This document shows, one piece after another, positions 7,418-14,855 of a stretch of DNA of 16,141 nucleotides; positions within the stretch are counted from its first letter, which is position 1; every line of letters starts with the position of its first letter. Position numbers and translations under genes: made by a program. This DNA comes from DSQQ01 sp964443075 (lineage in GTDB: Bacteria > Chloroflexota > Anaerolineae > 4572-78 > J111). The DNA lies in contig CAYUCB010000153.1 of assembly GCA_964443075.1 (NCBI GenBank), positions 1 through 16,141 of the forward strand. Reading direction: 5' to 3'. The notes beneath the pieces were generated by a model, which worked only from the letters and a program-made list of their open reading frames with translations, made no database searches and was not told the origin of the DNA.

Positions 7418-7654
7418 ATGATTAAACTGTACGATGAAAACACCAACACTTTTCTGGGCGAGCTGACCGAAGCTCAACTGCGTTTTTTAGAAGACAACCT
7501 GGTGGAAGAATCCACTGAAGACCGGGATTTTTACATCAACTCGGCCACCCTGGATATGTTTGAAGCCGGCGGAGCGGATTCCGCCCTGTTGGCCCTGCTG
7601 CGCCAGGCCCTGGGCGACCGCGAAGATATGGATATTATGTGGGTGGTAGAATAA
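7418..7654 (+). CDS. Small acidic protein of unknown function (78 aa)
   Basis: A 78-residue acidic protein (MIKLYDENTNTFLGELTEAQLRF, then a cluster ESTEDRD, then SALLALLRQALGDREDMDIMW). Similar short proteins occur in Chloroflexota from memory, but no function is established, and I would not trust transferred names. There is no signal peptide, membrane helix or cysteine. Predicted structure is a short beta-hairpin followed by helices. GAGG at 7409-7412 gives a well-spaced ribosome binding site. Codon use is GC-rich at third positions, as in the host genes and unlike the AT-rich defence block downstream. A 50-codon ORF begins 9 bases after its stop. Confidence 0.75.
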   Translation: MIKLYDENTNTFLGELTEAQLRFLEDNLVEESTEDRDFYINSATLDMFEAGGADSALLALLRQALGDREDMDIMWVVE

Positions 7655-7663
7655 AGAAACCCA

Positions 7664-7816
7664 ATGACCCAACCCGTAACGATTGACTCGCCCGATGCCA
7701 GCCGCTTATGGGCCGCCCTGCAAAATGCCAGCGGCGGGGTTTGGGGCGGCTGCGTTTATGATGTCGAGGCTATCATCGAACTGCTCGAAGCGGGCCGCCG
7801 GGCGCTGGACCGGTAA
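7664..7816 (+). CDS. Small hypothetical protein (50 aa)
   Basis: ATG at 7664 opens a 50-codon frame ending TAA at 7814-7816. It encodes MTQPVTIDSPDASRLWAALQ, then a Gly-rich turn (NASGGVWGGC), then a helix-like VEAIIELLEAGRRALDR. It starts 9 bases after the stop of the 78-residue gene and shares its GC-rich third-position bias, which favours real coding over chance. The ribosome binding site is weak (AAAGAAAC), so it would rely on coupling. The single Cys and two Trp residues give no clear family. Function is unknown. Confidence 0.5.
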   Translation: MTQPVTIDSPDASRLWAALQNASGGVWGGCVYDVEAIIELLEAGRRALDR

Positions 7817-7847
7817 GACCGATTTACCGCCGAATAATTTTTGAAAT

Positions 7848-7909
7848 ACGAAGAGACGCGAAGGGGCGAAAGACACGAAAAAAACAGAAGTGAAATCTGT
7901 GTTAATTTA
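7848..7909. repeat. CGAA-rich low-complexity repeat plus a short dispersed motif
   Basis: The stretch at 7851-7880 repeats CGAA at close intervals and resembles the arm at 4249-4266. It is followed by GTGAAATCTGTGT (7890-7902), whose exact reverse complement occurs at 16054-16066. The rest of the gap to 8050 is AT-rich and carries no gene. TATAGA at 8033-8038 is a possible -10 for the downstream nuclease gene, but no ribosome binding site precedes its ATG. Confidence 0.4.
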
Positions 7910-8050
7910 AGCTGTTTGAACTAGGATTTCATATTCCTGGTATGGCCTAATGAATTTACTTTATTTACCAAACACACGTTAAAATTTTTGTATCAACATT
8001 TGGTTAAGGGATTCTTCAAAAATCCATAAAAATATAGACTGTTTTGTAAT

Positions 8051-9826
8051 ATGAGAATTTCCTCTGTTAAGATTGAAAATTTTCGAAACTTCAAAAACTG
8101 TGAAGTCGAGCTTGGGCAAAATATTATCCTTGTAGGCGAAAATAAAGCTGGTAAAAGCAACTTTATAGAAGCTATAAGATTAGTTTTAGATCCAAATTTA
8201 TCTGACTCTGAACGTGAGTTAACCGCACAGGATTTTTGGGATGGGGATGGACAAGCCCCATTTAATGGGCGTGAAATAAAGATTTCTCTTCGTTTTACTG
8301 ACTTTGCCGCTGAGGATTCGCCGGAATATTTACCTTTATCTTGGTTGAGTGATTGTTTAATAGCTCATGACCCGCAGCGGGTTGCTCAACTTACTTACTG
8401 GTATTACGATGACAAAAAGCAAGCTGCCACACAGAATAATGATGATAACGAGGAAGCTATCGAAGAATATAGGTCTGGACAAGGCGATTATGTTTTCAAG
8501 ATTTATCCTGGAAATACTCTTGAAAAAGATTTCAATAATATTAGAGGGATGCGTAAAGATATCCCCTTATATCTTATAGAAGCTATACGAGATATCGCTA
8601 GTGACACTAAGGTTTGGCGTAGCTCCCCATTGAATCGCTTGATAAAGTTAACTGATTTAGAACCTCAACTTTTTGAATCGTATGCAAATGAGATAAGAGT
8701 TATCAGCGAAAAAGTTATTGAAGAAGTATCCCCTCTGAAAGACCTTGACACAGAAATTCAAGAACGACTAAAGGCAATGGTGGGCGGACTTTACACAATT
8801 GACCCAAGTTTAGGTTTGAGTGCCACTACACCTGAAAGTTTGTTAGAAACCTTGCAACTTTTTGTTGATGGTTCACAACGTCGTTCAATTGATAGAACCA
8901 GTTTAGGACTTCAAAATGTTCTCTATCTCTCTTTATTATCTCTGCTACTGGAAAAGCAAAAAATTAAGCGTAGGAATAAACAAGAACCATTTATTCCAAT
9001 AGTAGCTCTCGAAGAGTCGGAAGCGCATTTGCATCCTCATTTACAGAGACTTGTATTTACTCATTTTTTGCAGGAAGCTCATAATCGAAAGCAACCTGTA
9101 ATAATAACCACTCATTCACCACATTTAGCTACCGCTGCAAATATCGAAGATTTAGTTCTGTTAAAAAATCACGGTAGTCAAGGATGCAAAGCCCGGTCTG
9201 CATACACTTTTATACAGGCTATGGAACCAAGACCGCGCAAGGATTTAAAGCGTTTTTTGGATATTACAAAGTCAGAGATGCTTTTTGCTCAAGGAGTAAT
9301 ATTCGTTGAGGGTGATGTAGAGGTCTTGCTATTGGATGTGTTTGCTGAGATATTGGGCAAGCGTCTTGATAACTACGGCATTACGGTGTGTAATGTGTAT
9401 GGAGCGTATTTTGAACATGTTATCACATTAGCGGACAAATTTAACATACCTTTTTTGGTACTCACAGACGGGGACAAATTTAACACAGTTACAGGCCTTA
9501 AACGGGCAATTGACTTTCTACAAATCATTAAGCCAAATAGACCGAGTCGGCTAAAAGCATTGTACGATGGAGATCGAAAGGAAAAAGTAAGGGATTGGCT
9601 AAAAAAATCAGGTATCTTTGTCAATGACTGGACTCTTGAACCAGAACTAATAAAAGCTGGTCTTGACGAAGAGTTAAAACGAACATTTAGCGAACTGGGA
9701 GATGAATTACATCAAAAGATTAGAGCAGGGGTAAATCACATTGATGCATATTTAGCCGATAAAACAGATGAAAATATGAAAAAGATTCTAAAGTCAATTG
9801 ATGATACACGCTGGAGTATAAGGTAG
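8051..9826 (+). CDS. gajA: OLD-family ATPase/TOPRIM nuclease, GajA-like (stop before the usual C-terminus)
   Basis: This 591-residue protein is the nuclease of a Gabija-type anti-phage system (class 2 OLD). The ATPase has Walker A GENKAGKS (29-36), an SLGLQN signature-like segment (284-289), Walker B IPIVALEESEAHLHP (about 315-329) and the H-loop TTHSPH (353-358). The TOPRIM part has FVEGDVE with Glu420 and LTDGD with Asp473 and Asp475, which would bind metal for DNA cleavage. The insertion between Walker A and the signature is as expected for OLD. TAG ends the frame at 9824-9826, but the family-like tail GRFAQRLIKHIQ continues in the +1 frame to 9974, so about 50 residues are lost or reached by frameshift. 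No Shine-Dalgarno precedes the ATG. The gene is AT-rich compared with its flanks, which suggests horizontal transfer. The UvrD-like partner follows. Confidence 0.85.
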   Translation: MRISSVKIENFRNFKNCEVELGQNIILVGENKAGKSNFIEAIRLVLDPNLSDSERELTAQDFWDGDGQAPFNGREIKISLRFTDFAAEDSPEYLPLSWLSDCLIAHDPQRVAQLTYWYYDDKKQAATQNNDDNEEAIEEYRSGQGDYVFKIYPGNTLEKDFNNIRGMRKDIPLYLIEAIRDIASDTKVWRSSPLNRLIKLTDLEPQLFESYANEIRVISEKVIEEVSPLKDLDTEIQERLKAMVGGLYTIDPSLGLSATTPESLLETLQLFVDGSQRRSIDRTSLGLQNVLYLSLLSLLLEKQKIKRRNKQEPFIPIVALEESEAHLHPHLQRLVFTHFLQEAHNRKQPVIITTHSPHLATAANIEDLVLLKNHGSQGCKARSAYTFIQAMEPRPRKDLKRFLDITKSEMLFAQGVIFVEGDVEVLLLDVFAEILGKRLDNYGITVCNVYGAYFEHVITLADKFNIPFLVLTDGDKFNTVTGLKRAIDFLQIIKPNRPSRLKALYDGDRKEKVRDWLKKSGIFVNDWTLEPELIKAGLDEELKRTFSELGDELHQKIRAGVNHIDAYLADKTDENMKKILKSIDDTRWSIR

Positions 9827-9974
9827 GTTTGCTCAAAGATTGATTAAGCATATCCAAAATAAAGCAGATACGCTTGAAACTCAAGACCAAAAAGATGCTT
9901 TGGTTCCTGAATACATTCGTGATGGTCTTTACTATCTCATAAACAAAGTGAAAGCTAATCAAGGTATTAGGTAA
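9822..9974 (+). pseudogene. Out-of-frame C-terminal tail of the GajA-like nuclease
   Basis: From 9822 the +1 frame is open for 50 codons: GRFAQRLIKHIQNK, then a charged segment, then LVPEYIRDGLYYLINKVK, ending TAA at 9972-9974. The motif K/G-G-R-F-A-Q followed by a VPEYI helix is what class 2 OLD proteins usually end with. The two frames overlap only between the TAA at 9819-9821 (frame of the tail) and the TAG at 9824-9826 (frame of the main ORF), so the shift must occur at 9820-9826. The helicase ATG is 2 bases after this tail's stop. Confidence 0.7.
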
Positions 9975-9976
9975 CT

Positions 9977-11785
9977 ATGAGTCAATATCATAGTTGGCTA
10001 AGACTTATTGCAGAGGATGAGTTTCAAGATAAAGCATTCAAAAAAGATGGTCATACCGTAGTTGTTGCCGGGCCTGGGAGTGGTAAGACCAGGGTTTTGG
10101 TAATGAAAATCGCAAAACTGCTACGTGAAGATATTACACCTCCACAGGGTATTGCTTGCCTAACTTACACCCGAATGATGGCGAAAGAGTTAGAATTGCG
10201 GTTGTCTTCGTTAGGAGTTTTAGATCGACCAAATGTGGTTATGGGAACCGTTCATAGTTTTTGTCTGGGGCATATTGTTCAGCCTTTTGCAAAACTATTT
10301 GACTTAGGTTTACCACAACCAATAAGGATAGCCCCTATAAGTATCTGGAATGAATCTTTTGGTCACGCTCGTGAGGTAGTAACGGGGATTGGTTTTGATC
10401 CTGAAAATAGCACTGATCGGCAATTTAGATATGCAGTCACTAGATATCATCTTGAAAATGCTGACATTTCTTTCACCGATTGGACAAACCAAGAGTATGC
10501 TCAAATATTACAAAATCATTATGATAATCTCTTTGACCAGGGATTCGTAGATTTCGACATTATAGTAAAGAATGCGTTGAAATTAGTAGTTGATAATAAT
10601 CTGGTTCGGCAAAGTCTTTACGCAAAATTCTCTTGGTTTGCTGTGGATGAGTACCAAGACCTGGGCTATCCCTTGTTCAAAATCATTACCGAAATGGTAA
10701 ATAATACAGCCATTAAGCTTTTTGCTATCGGTGACCCAGATCAAGCAATATTTGATTTTGCCGGTACAGATCCGAAATATTTGATCGAGTTATCGGAACG
10801 TCCAGATGTGCAACCTGTGATTAAATTGAAATACAACTACCGTTCTACCAAAAATGTTGTCAACTTATCGAAGGCGATACTTTCGCCTTATAGTGACTAT
10901 GAGACTGTACGCCGAGATGTGAACGGATCATGCCGTATTTATAAATGTTCGCAAGACATAGATCAATTACGGGTGATTTCTCAGTTAATTCAGAAGTTTC
11001 AGCAACAAGGTATTAAAAACGATGAAATAGCAGTTCTTCATCCTTGGCGAGATAATGGTTTGATCCCCATATCATCAACTCTGGAAGCCCACAACATAAA
11101 ATACGTGATGGACAAACATCCGCTTTATGACCGAAGTATGAAACTAATCCAGTGGTTGGAAGATATATGCTACTGGTGTTTGAAGGGTTGGTGTGCAAAA
11201 GATGGTGGAGAAAAAAGTCTAATAACCTTCGAAGATTTATTGAGAACTTGGGACCAAATTGTAAATGGAGAAAGAAGTAATTTCGAGGATGACACGAATT
11301 CTCGGGTAAAATTAACTCAAGTGCTCTGGAATTTGCGGGAAGAAGACAGGTTTCTTCATGAATGGTTGTCGATAATTTCGGAAGGTTTGAAGTTAGAGGC
11401 AGCATTTGATGAATATCAAAAAATCTATCCTGATGAAGTAAATGAATTTCACAGGTTGTATGAATTAACTGAACCTGGAAATGAATTGGAAAACTTAAGA
11501 ACGAGTAAATTTGGGAACGTATTTCCTGCAGTACAATTAACCACTCTACATAGTAGCAAAGGTATGCAGTTCGATGCTGTCATAATTAGCGGTGTGGAGA
11601 AAATTAGGTTGGATGACAATGGTCGCAGACTTTTTTATGTTGGTGTAAGTAGAGCAAAAAAGGAAATCAGTCTCGTGTATTCCGAGACATCATCGAATTG
11701 GCGGCCTCCCGTCACACCCCAATATATTCAAGAACTGGATCGAAGGTGCGGTGATTGGGAATATTTTAAGCATTTCAAATTGTGA
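9977..11785 (+). CDS. gajB: UvrD/Rep-like SF1 helicase, GajB-like
   Basis: A 602-residue superfamily 1A helicase-like ATPase, the second component of Gabija-type defence, which associates with GajA and hydrolyses nucleotides or unwinds DNA. All core motifs are present: the Q-motif region EDEFQDKAF (13-21), Walker A AGPGSGKT (31-38), motif Ia ACLTYTRMMAKEL (60-72), Walker B DEYQD (224-228), motif III GDPDQAIFDF (252-261), motif IV KYNYRST (285-291), motif V TTLHSSKGMQFD (around 521-532) and motif VI YVGVSRAK (around 552-559). It is somewhat longer than the Bacillus cereus GajB. The gene starts 2 bases after the restored nuclease frame, so the pair forms one operon. It is AT-rich like its partner. 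A stand-alone DNA repair helicase is a less likely alternative because of the adjacent OLD gene. Confidence 0.88.
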   Translation: MSQYHSWLRLIAEDEFQDKAFKKDGHTVVVAGPGSGKTRVLVMKIAKLLREDITPPQGIACLTYTRMMAKELELRLSSLGVLDRPNVVMGTVHSFCLGHIVQPFAKLFDLGLPQPIRIAPISIWNESFGHAREVVTGIGFDPENSTDRQFRYAVTRYHLENADISFTDWTNQEYAQILQNHYDNLFDQGFVDFDIIVKNALKLVVDNNLVRQSLYAKFSWFAVDEYQDLGYPLFKIITEMVNNTAIKLFAIGDPDQAIFDFAGTDPKYLIELSERPDVQPVIKLKYNYRSTKNVVNLSKAILSPYSDYETVRRDVNGSCRIYKCSQDIDQLRVISQLIQKFQQQGIKNDEIAVLHPWRDNGLIPISSTLEAHNIKYVMDKHPLYDRSMKLIQWLEDICYWCLKGWCAKDGGEKSLITFEDLLRTWDQIVNGERSNFEDDTNSRVKLTQVLWNLREEDRFLHEWLSIISEGLKLEAAFDEYQKIYPDEVNEFHRLYELTEPGNELENLRTSKFGNVFPAVQLTTLHSSKGMQFDAVIISGVEKIRLDDNGRRLFYVGVSRAKKEISLVYSETSSNWRPPVTPQYIQELDRRCGDWEYFKHFKL

Positions 11786-11915
11786 GATTTGTATAAATAA
11801 CGGCGAGAAATCTTTTCAACGTTGCCAAATCCAAACAAAGAAGATTGCCAGCTTGGCCCAAAATCCTTCAGATCAGACGATTCGACCCTGTTGCGCCCCT
11901 ACTTCTGTTAAAATA

Positions 11916-13277
11916 ATGAAAATCACCTTTGTTCGCCCCAATCTCTATAGCGCCCGCTCCACCGACGCGATGGAGCCGCTGGCCTTTGCCATCCTCACGG
12001 CCTTGACCCCCCCCGGCGTGGAGTTAGCCCTGTACGATGAGCGAGTCGAACCCATCCCCCTGGATAGCCCCACCGACCTGGTGGCGATGACCGTGGAAAC
12101 CTACACCGCCCGGCGGGCTTACCAGTTGGCCGCTCAATTTCGGCGGCGGGGCGTGCCGGTGGTGATGGGCGGCTATCACCCCACCTTTTTGCCCGATGAG
12201 ACCCTACGCTTTGCCGATGCGGTGGTCATTGGCGACGCCGAGCAGGTGTGGCCTCAACTCGTGGCCGACGCCCAGGCCGGGCGGCTGCAACCCGTCTACC
12301 GCTCCACCGCTTATCCGCCGCTGGCCGGCCTCAGCCCCGACCGCCGCCTGTTTAAAGGCAAGCGTTACGCCCCCGCCGGCCTGGTGCAGACCGGGCGCGG
12401 CTGCCGCTTTGCCTGCGAGTTTTGCTCCATCCACGCTTTTTATGGTGACAGCCTCCGCCAGCGCCCCCTGGCCGAAGTGGTGGCCGAAATTGAGCGCCTC
12501 CATCGCAAGCACATCTTTCTGGTAGACGACAACCTGTTTGTCAACGAGGCCCAGGCCAGGGCGCTGTTTCAAGCCCTCATCCCGCTCAACATTCGCTGGT
12601 CGTGCCAGGTGAGCATTGATATTGCCCATAATGAGGAGCTGCTGGCCCTGATGGCGAAAAGCGGCTGCACCACCGCCCTGATTGGCTTTGAGTCGCTTAA
12701 CCCGGACAACCTGGCCCAGATGAAGAAAAAATGGAACCTGAAATATGGCGATTACGCCACCGCCGTGCAAAAATTCCACGACCGGGGCATTATGATTTAC
12801 GGCACCTTTGTCTTTGGGTACGACCAGGATACGGTAGACTCCTTTGAGATTAGCCTGGAGTTTGCCCTGCGCTCTAAATTTTATCTGGCTAATTTTAACC
12901 CGCTAACGCCCACGCCGGGGGCGCAGTTGTATGACCGGCTGCAAGCCGAAGGCCGCCTCATCTTTGAGCGCTGGTGGCTGGACCCCCGCTTTCGTTACGG
13001 TCAGGCCACCTTTCACCCCCGCCGCATGACCGCCGACCAGTTGACCGCAGGTTGTTTTAACACCCGGCAAAAGTTTAATGAGTACGCCAACATCGCCCGG
13101 CGGGCGCTTAATAAAGCCAACGGCGGCCATCCCTACCGGCTGGGGTTGCACCTGGCCTCTAACCTCATCTCCCGCCGCGAGATTTATCGCAAGCAGGGCC
13201 GCATGCTGGGCGAAGCGGATTCAGCCATTATAGAGGCTCAAGGGAGTTCCAGAGAAATAAATCTCCCAAGCTCGTAA
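11916..13277 (+). CDS. B12-binding-domain radical SAM protein, first paralog
   Basis: A 453-residue cobalamin-type radical SAM protein. Residues about 1-130 form a B12-binding-like Rossmann region (MKITFVRPNL, VPVVMGGYHPTFLPDE, DAVVIGDAEQVWPQL); the classical DxHxxG base-off motif is not evident. The radical SAM domain has Cys163, Cys167 and Cys170 in GRGCRFACEFCS, then FLVDDNLF and GFESLNPDNL. The C-terminal region is helical. Such proteins (BchE, HpnJ and relatives) methylate or cyclise unreactive carbons; the substrate is unknown. The ATG at 11916 was chosen over the longer frame from 11751, which overlaps the helicase 3' end and encodes an unrelated leader. No Shine-Dalgarno is visible. 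A closely related paralog follows at 13427. Confidence 0.85.
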   Translation: MKITFVRPNLYSARSTDAMEPLAFAILTALTPPGVELALYDERVEPIPLDSPTDLVAMTVETYTARRAYQLAAQFRRRGVPVVMGGYHPTFLPDETLRFADAVVIGDAEQVWPQLVADAQAGRLQPVYRSTAYPPLAGLSPDRRLFKGKRYAPAGLVQTGRGCRFACEFCSIHAFYGDSLRQRPLAEVVAEIERLHRKHIFLVDDNLFVNEAQARALFQALIPLNIRWSCQVSIDIAHNEELLALMAKSGCTTALIGFESLNPDNLAQMKKKWNLKYGDYATAVQKFHDRGIMIYGTFVFGYDQDTVDSFEISLEFALRSKFYLANFNPLTPTPGAQLYDRLQAEGRLIFERWWLDPRFRYGQATFHPRRMTADQLTAGCFNTRQKFNEYANIARRALNKANGGHPYRLGLHLASNLISRREIYRKQGRMLGEADSAIIEAQGSSREINLPSS

Positions 13278-13364
13278 AACGTGAAGCGTAAAACGTAATG
13301 AATTTGCGTTATAAAACCATTACGTTTCAGTGCGAAGCCTCCCTGTGGGACGTTTTACGTTTTA
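13276..13364. repeat. Inverted-repeat element of the ACGTTTTACG type, copy 2
   Basis: The 23-base arm at 13276-13298 differs from 7265-7287 by one base. Inverted partners are ACGTTTTACGTTTTA (13350-13364) and ATTACGTTTCA (13319-13329). The left arm includes the last bases of the first radical SAM gene's stop region (TAA at 13275-13277). It separates the two paralogous radical SAM genes; an in-frame ATG inside it at 13298 is therefore unlikely to be a real start. Confidence 0.6.
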
Positions 13365-13426
13365 GAAATACCAGAATTTTGGATGATTTAAATTATAGGA
13401 TTCCCCAATACAAATCGTCAATCCAA

Positions 13427-14758
13427 ATGAAATTAACCCTGATTAAACCGAACATTGGCCGGATGGAACACAGCCTCTACGTGGACGAAGGGCGCATGGA
13501 GCCGCTCATGCTGGGCGTGCTGGCCGCCTTGACTCCGCCGGAGGTGGAGGTGGTGTTATACGATGACCGCATGGAATCCATCCCCTATGATGAACCCACC
13601 GATTTGGTGGGCCTTACCGTAGAAACCTACACCGCCCGCCGGGCCTATGAAATTGCCGTCGAGTATCGCCGGCGCGGGGTGCCGGTGGTGCTGGGCGGCA
13701 TGCACCCCACCCTCTTGCCCCAAGAAGCGCAGCAGCATGCCAACGCCATCCTCATTGGCGATGCCGAAACCATCTGGGCGCAAATTGTGGCCGACGCCCA
13801 GCGAGGGCAGTTGCAGCCGGTCTACCAGGCCCCGGTGGGCCGGCCGCAGCCAGGGGTGTTGACCCGGCGCGATTTGTTTAAAAACAAAGGCTATTTGCCT
13901 ATCACTCTCTTACAATTCAGCCGGGGCTGCCGTTTTGCCTGCAATTTTTGCGCGGTGAGCCGTTATTTTGACCGGGTGCAATATTGCCGGGATATTATCG
14001 AAACCGTGCAAGAGATTGAGGCCAGCGAAGGGCGGCTCTTCTTTTTTGTGGATGACAACCTGCTGGCCGATTTTGAGGCGGCCAAAGCCTTGTTTCGGGC
14101 GCTCATCCCCTTAAAAATTCACTGGGTGTCGCAGGGCACGGTCAATATGACCCAGGACCGGGAGTTGATGGAGTTGATGATGAAAAGCGGCTGCCTGGGG
14201 CTGGTGGTCGGCTTTGAGTCTATCTCGCCCCAGAGTTTGCGCTGGATGAAGAAGTCAGCTAATTTTGCGGGCGGCTGGCAGAGTTACGAGTCGCAAATAA
14301 AAATGATGCGCGATTGCGGCTTGCAAATCTGGGCTGCTTTTACCCTGGGGCATGACCACGATACCCCCGAATCCATCAAACAAACCCTGGAATTTGCCCA
14401 GACCCATCGTTTTCCGATTACTGCTTTCAATATTCTGATGCCCTACCCCAACACACCCCTCTATCACCAGCTTGAAGCCGAAGGTCGCCTGCTTTACGAT
14501 GGTCAATGGTGGCTGCACCCGCAGTACCGCTTTAATTACGCCGCTTTTCAGCCCAAAAATATGTCGCCAGAGGAGCTGACCGAGTTATGCTTTGAGGCGC
14601 GGGCCACCTACAATCGCCTCGGTGCGGTCATCCGCCGGACCTTTGATTTGAAAACCAATTTGCGCTCGTTTTACCGGCTGGGGGTCTACCTGACGTATAG
14701 CCTGTTGTTTCGCAAAGAGGTGTTTAAGAAACACGGCATGCGTTTTGGGTTGCGCTGA
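13427..14758 (+). CDS. B12-binding-domain radical SAM protein, second paralog
   Basis: A 443-residue cobalamin-type radical SAM protein closely similar to the upstream gene along its whole length; for example both have TVETYTARRAY and an RRRGVPVV core. The N-terminal B12-type region includes GGMHPTLLPQEA and ILIGDAETIWAQI. The cluster-binding cysteines are Cys168, Cys172 and Cys175 in SRGCRFACNFCA, followed by FFVDDNLLADFEAAKALFRA and GFESISPQSL. The C-terminus ends FRKEVFKKHGMRFGLR. The substrate is unknown. The start at 13427 (MKLTLIKPNIG) aligns with the first residue of the paralog. An earlier in-frame ATG at 13298 lies within a repeat and adds a non-conserved leader. Tandem duplication followed by divergence is inferred; the two may act on related substrates or as a pair. 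Confidence 0.85.
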   Translation: MKLTLIKPNIGRMEHSLYVDEGRMEPLMLGVLAALTPPEVEVVLYDDRMESIPYDEPTDLVGLTVETYTARRAYEIAVEYRRRGVPVVLGGMHPTLLPQEAQQHANAILIGDAETIWAQIVADAQRGQLQPVYQAPVGRPQPGVLTRRDLFKNKGYLPITLLQFSRGCRFACNFCAVSRYFDRVQYCRDIIETVQEIEASEGRLFFFVDDNLLADFEAAKALFRALIPLKIHWVSQGTVNMTQDRELMELMMKSGCLGLVVGFESISPQSLRWMKKSANFAGGWQSYESQIKMMRDCGLQIWAAFTLGHDHDTPESIKQTLEFAQTHRFPITAFNILMPYPNTPLYHQLEAEGRLLYDGQWWLHPQYRFNYAAFQPKNMSPEELTELCFEARATYNRLGAVIRRTFDLKTNLRSFYRLGVYLTYSLLFRKEVFKKHGMRFGLR

Positions 14759-14795
14759 GGTGAACCATAAAATCCATGAGCCTTGAAAAAAATAG

Positions 14796-14824
14796 GGAGG
14801 CCAAAAGCATTGCTTTTGGCCTCC
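14796..14824. terminator. Hairpin between the radical SAM and DUF3592 genes
   Basis: GGAGGCCAAAAGC (14796-14808) pairs perfectly with 14812-14824 around ATT. The T-run expected of a terminator is found only when read on the minus strand (complement of A7 at 14786-14792). On the plus strand the stem is followed by TATAACTCTA, a poor U-run. It may still end transcription of the radical SAM genes, or act mainly against antisense transcription. Confidence 0.6.
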
Positions 14825-14855
14825 TATAACTCTATTTACAAGGGAGAATCCAAAA

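Noticed and set aside
7817..8050. Attachment site or integrase-linked boundary of the defence block
   Set aside because: No tRNA, integrase or matching direct repeat was found on both sides of the AT-rich block.
11751..11915. N-terminal extension of the first radical SAM gene into the helicase
   Set aside because: The extension overlaps the gajB 3' end, has AT-rich unrelated sequence and is absent from the paralog; the ATG at 11916 aligns with the paralog start.
12204..12779. 191-codon minus-strand ORF opposite the first B12 radical SAM gene
   Set aside because: It overlaps the radical SAM core, including the cysteine motif, and shows the composition of a GC-rich antisense shadow.
13298..13426. 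N-terminal extension of the second radical SAM gene
   Set aside because: It would be encoded by the repeat element between the paralogs and is not shared with the first copy.
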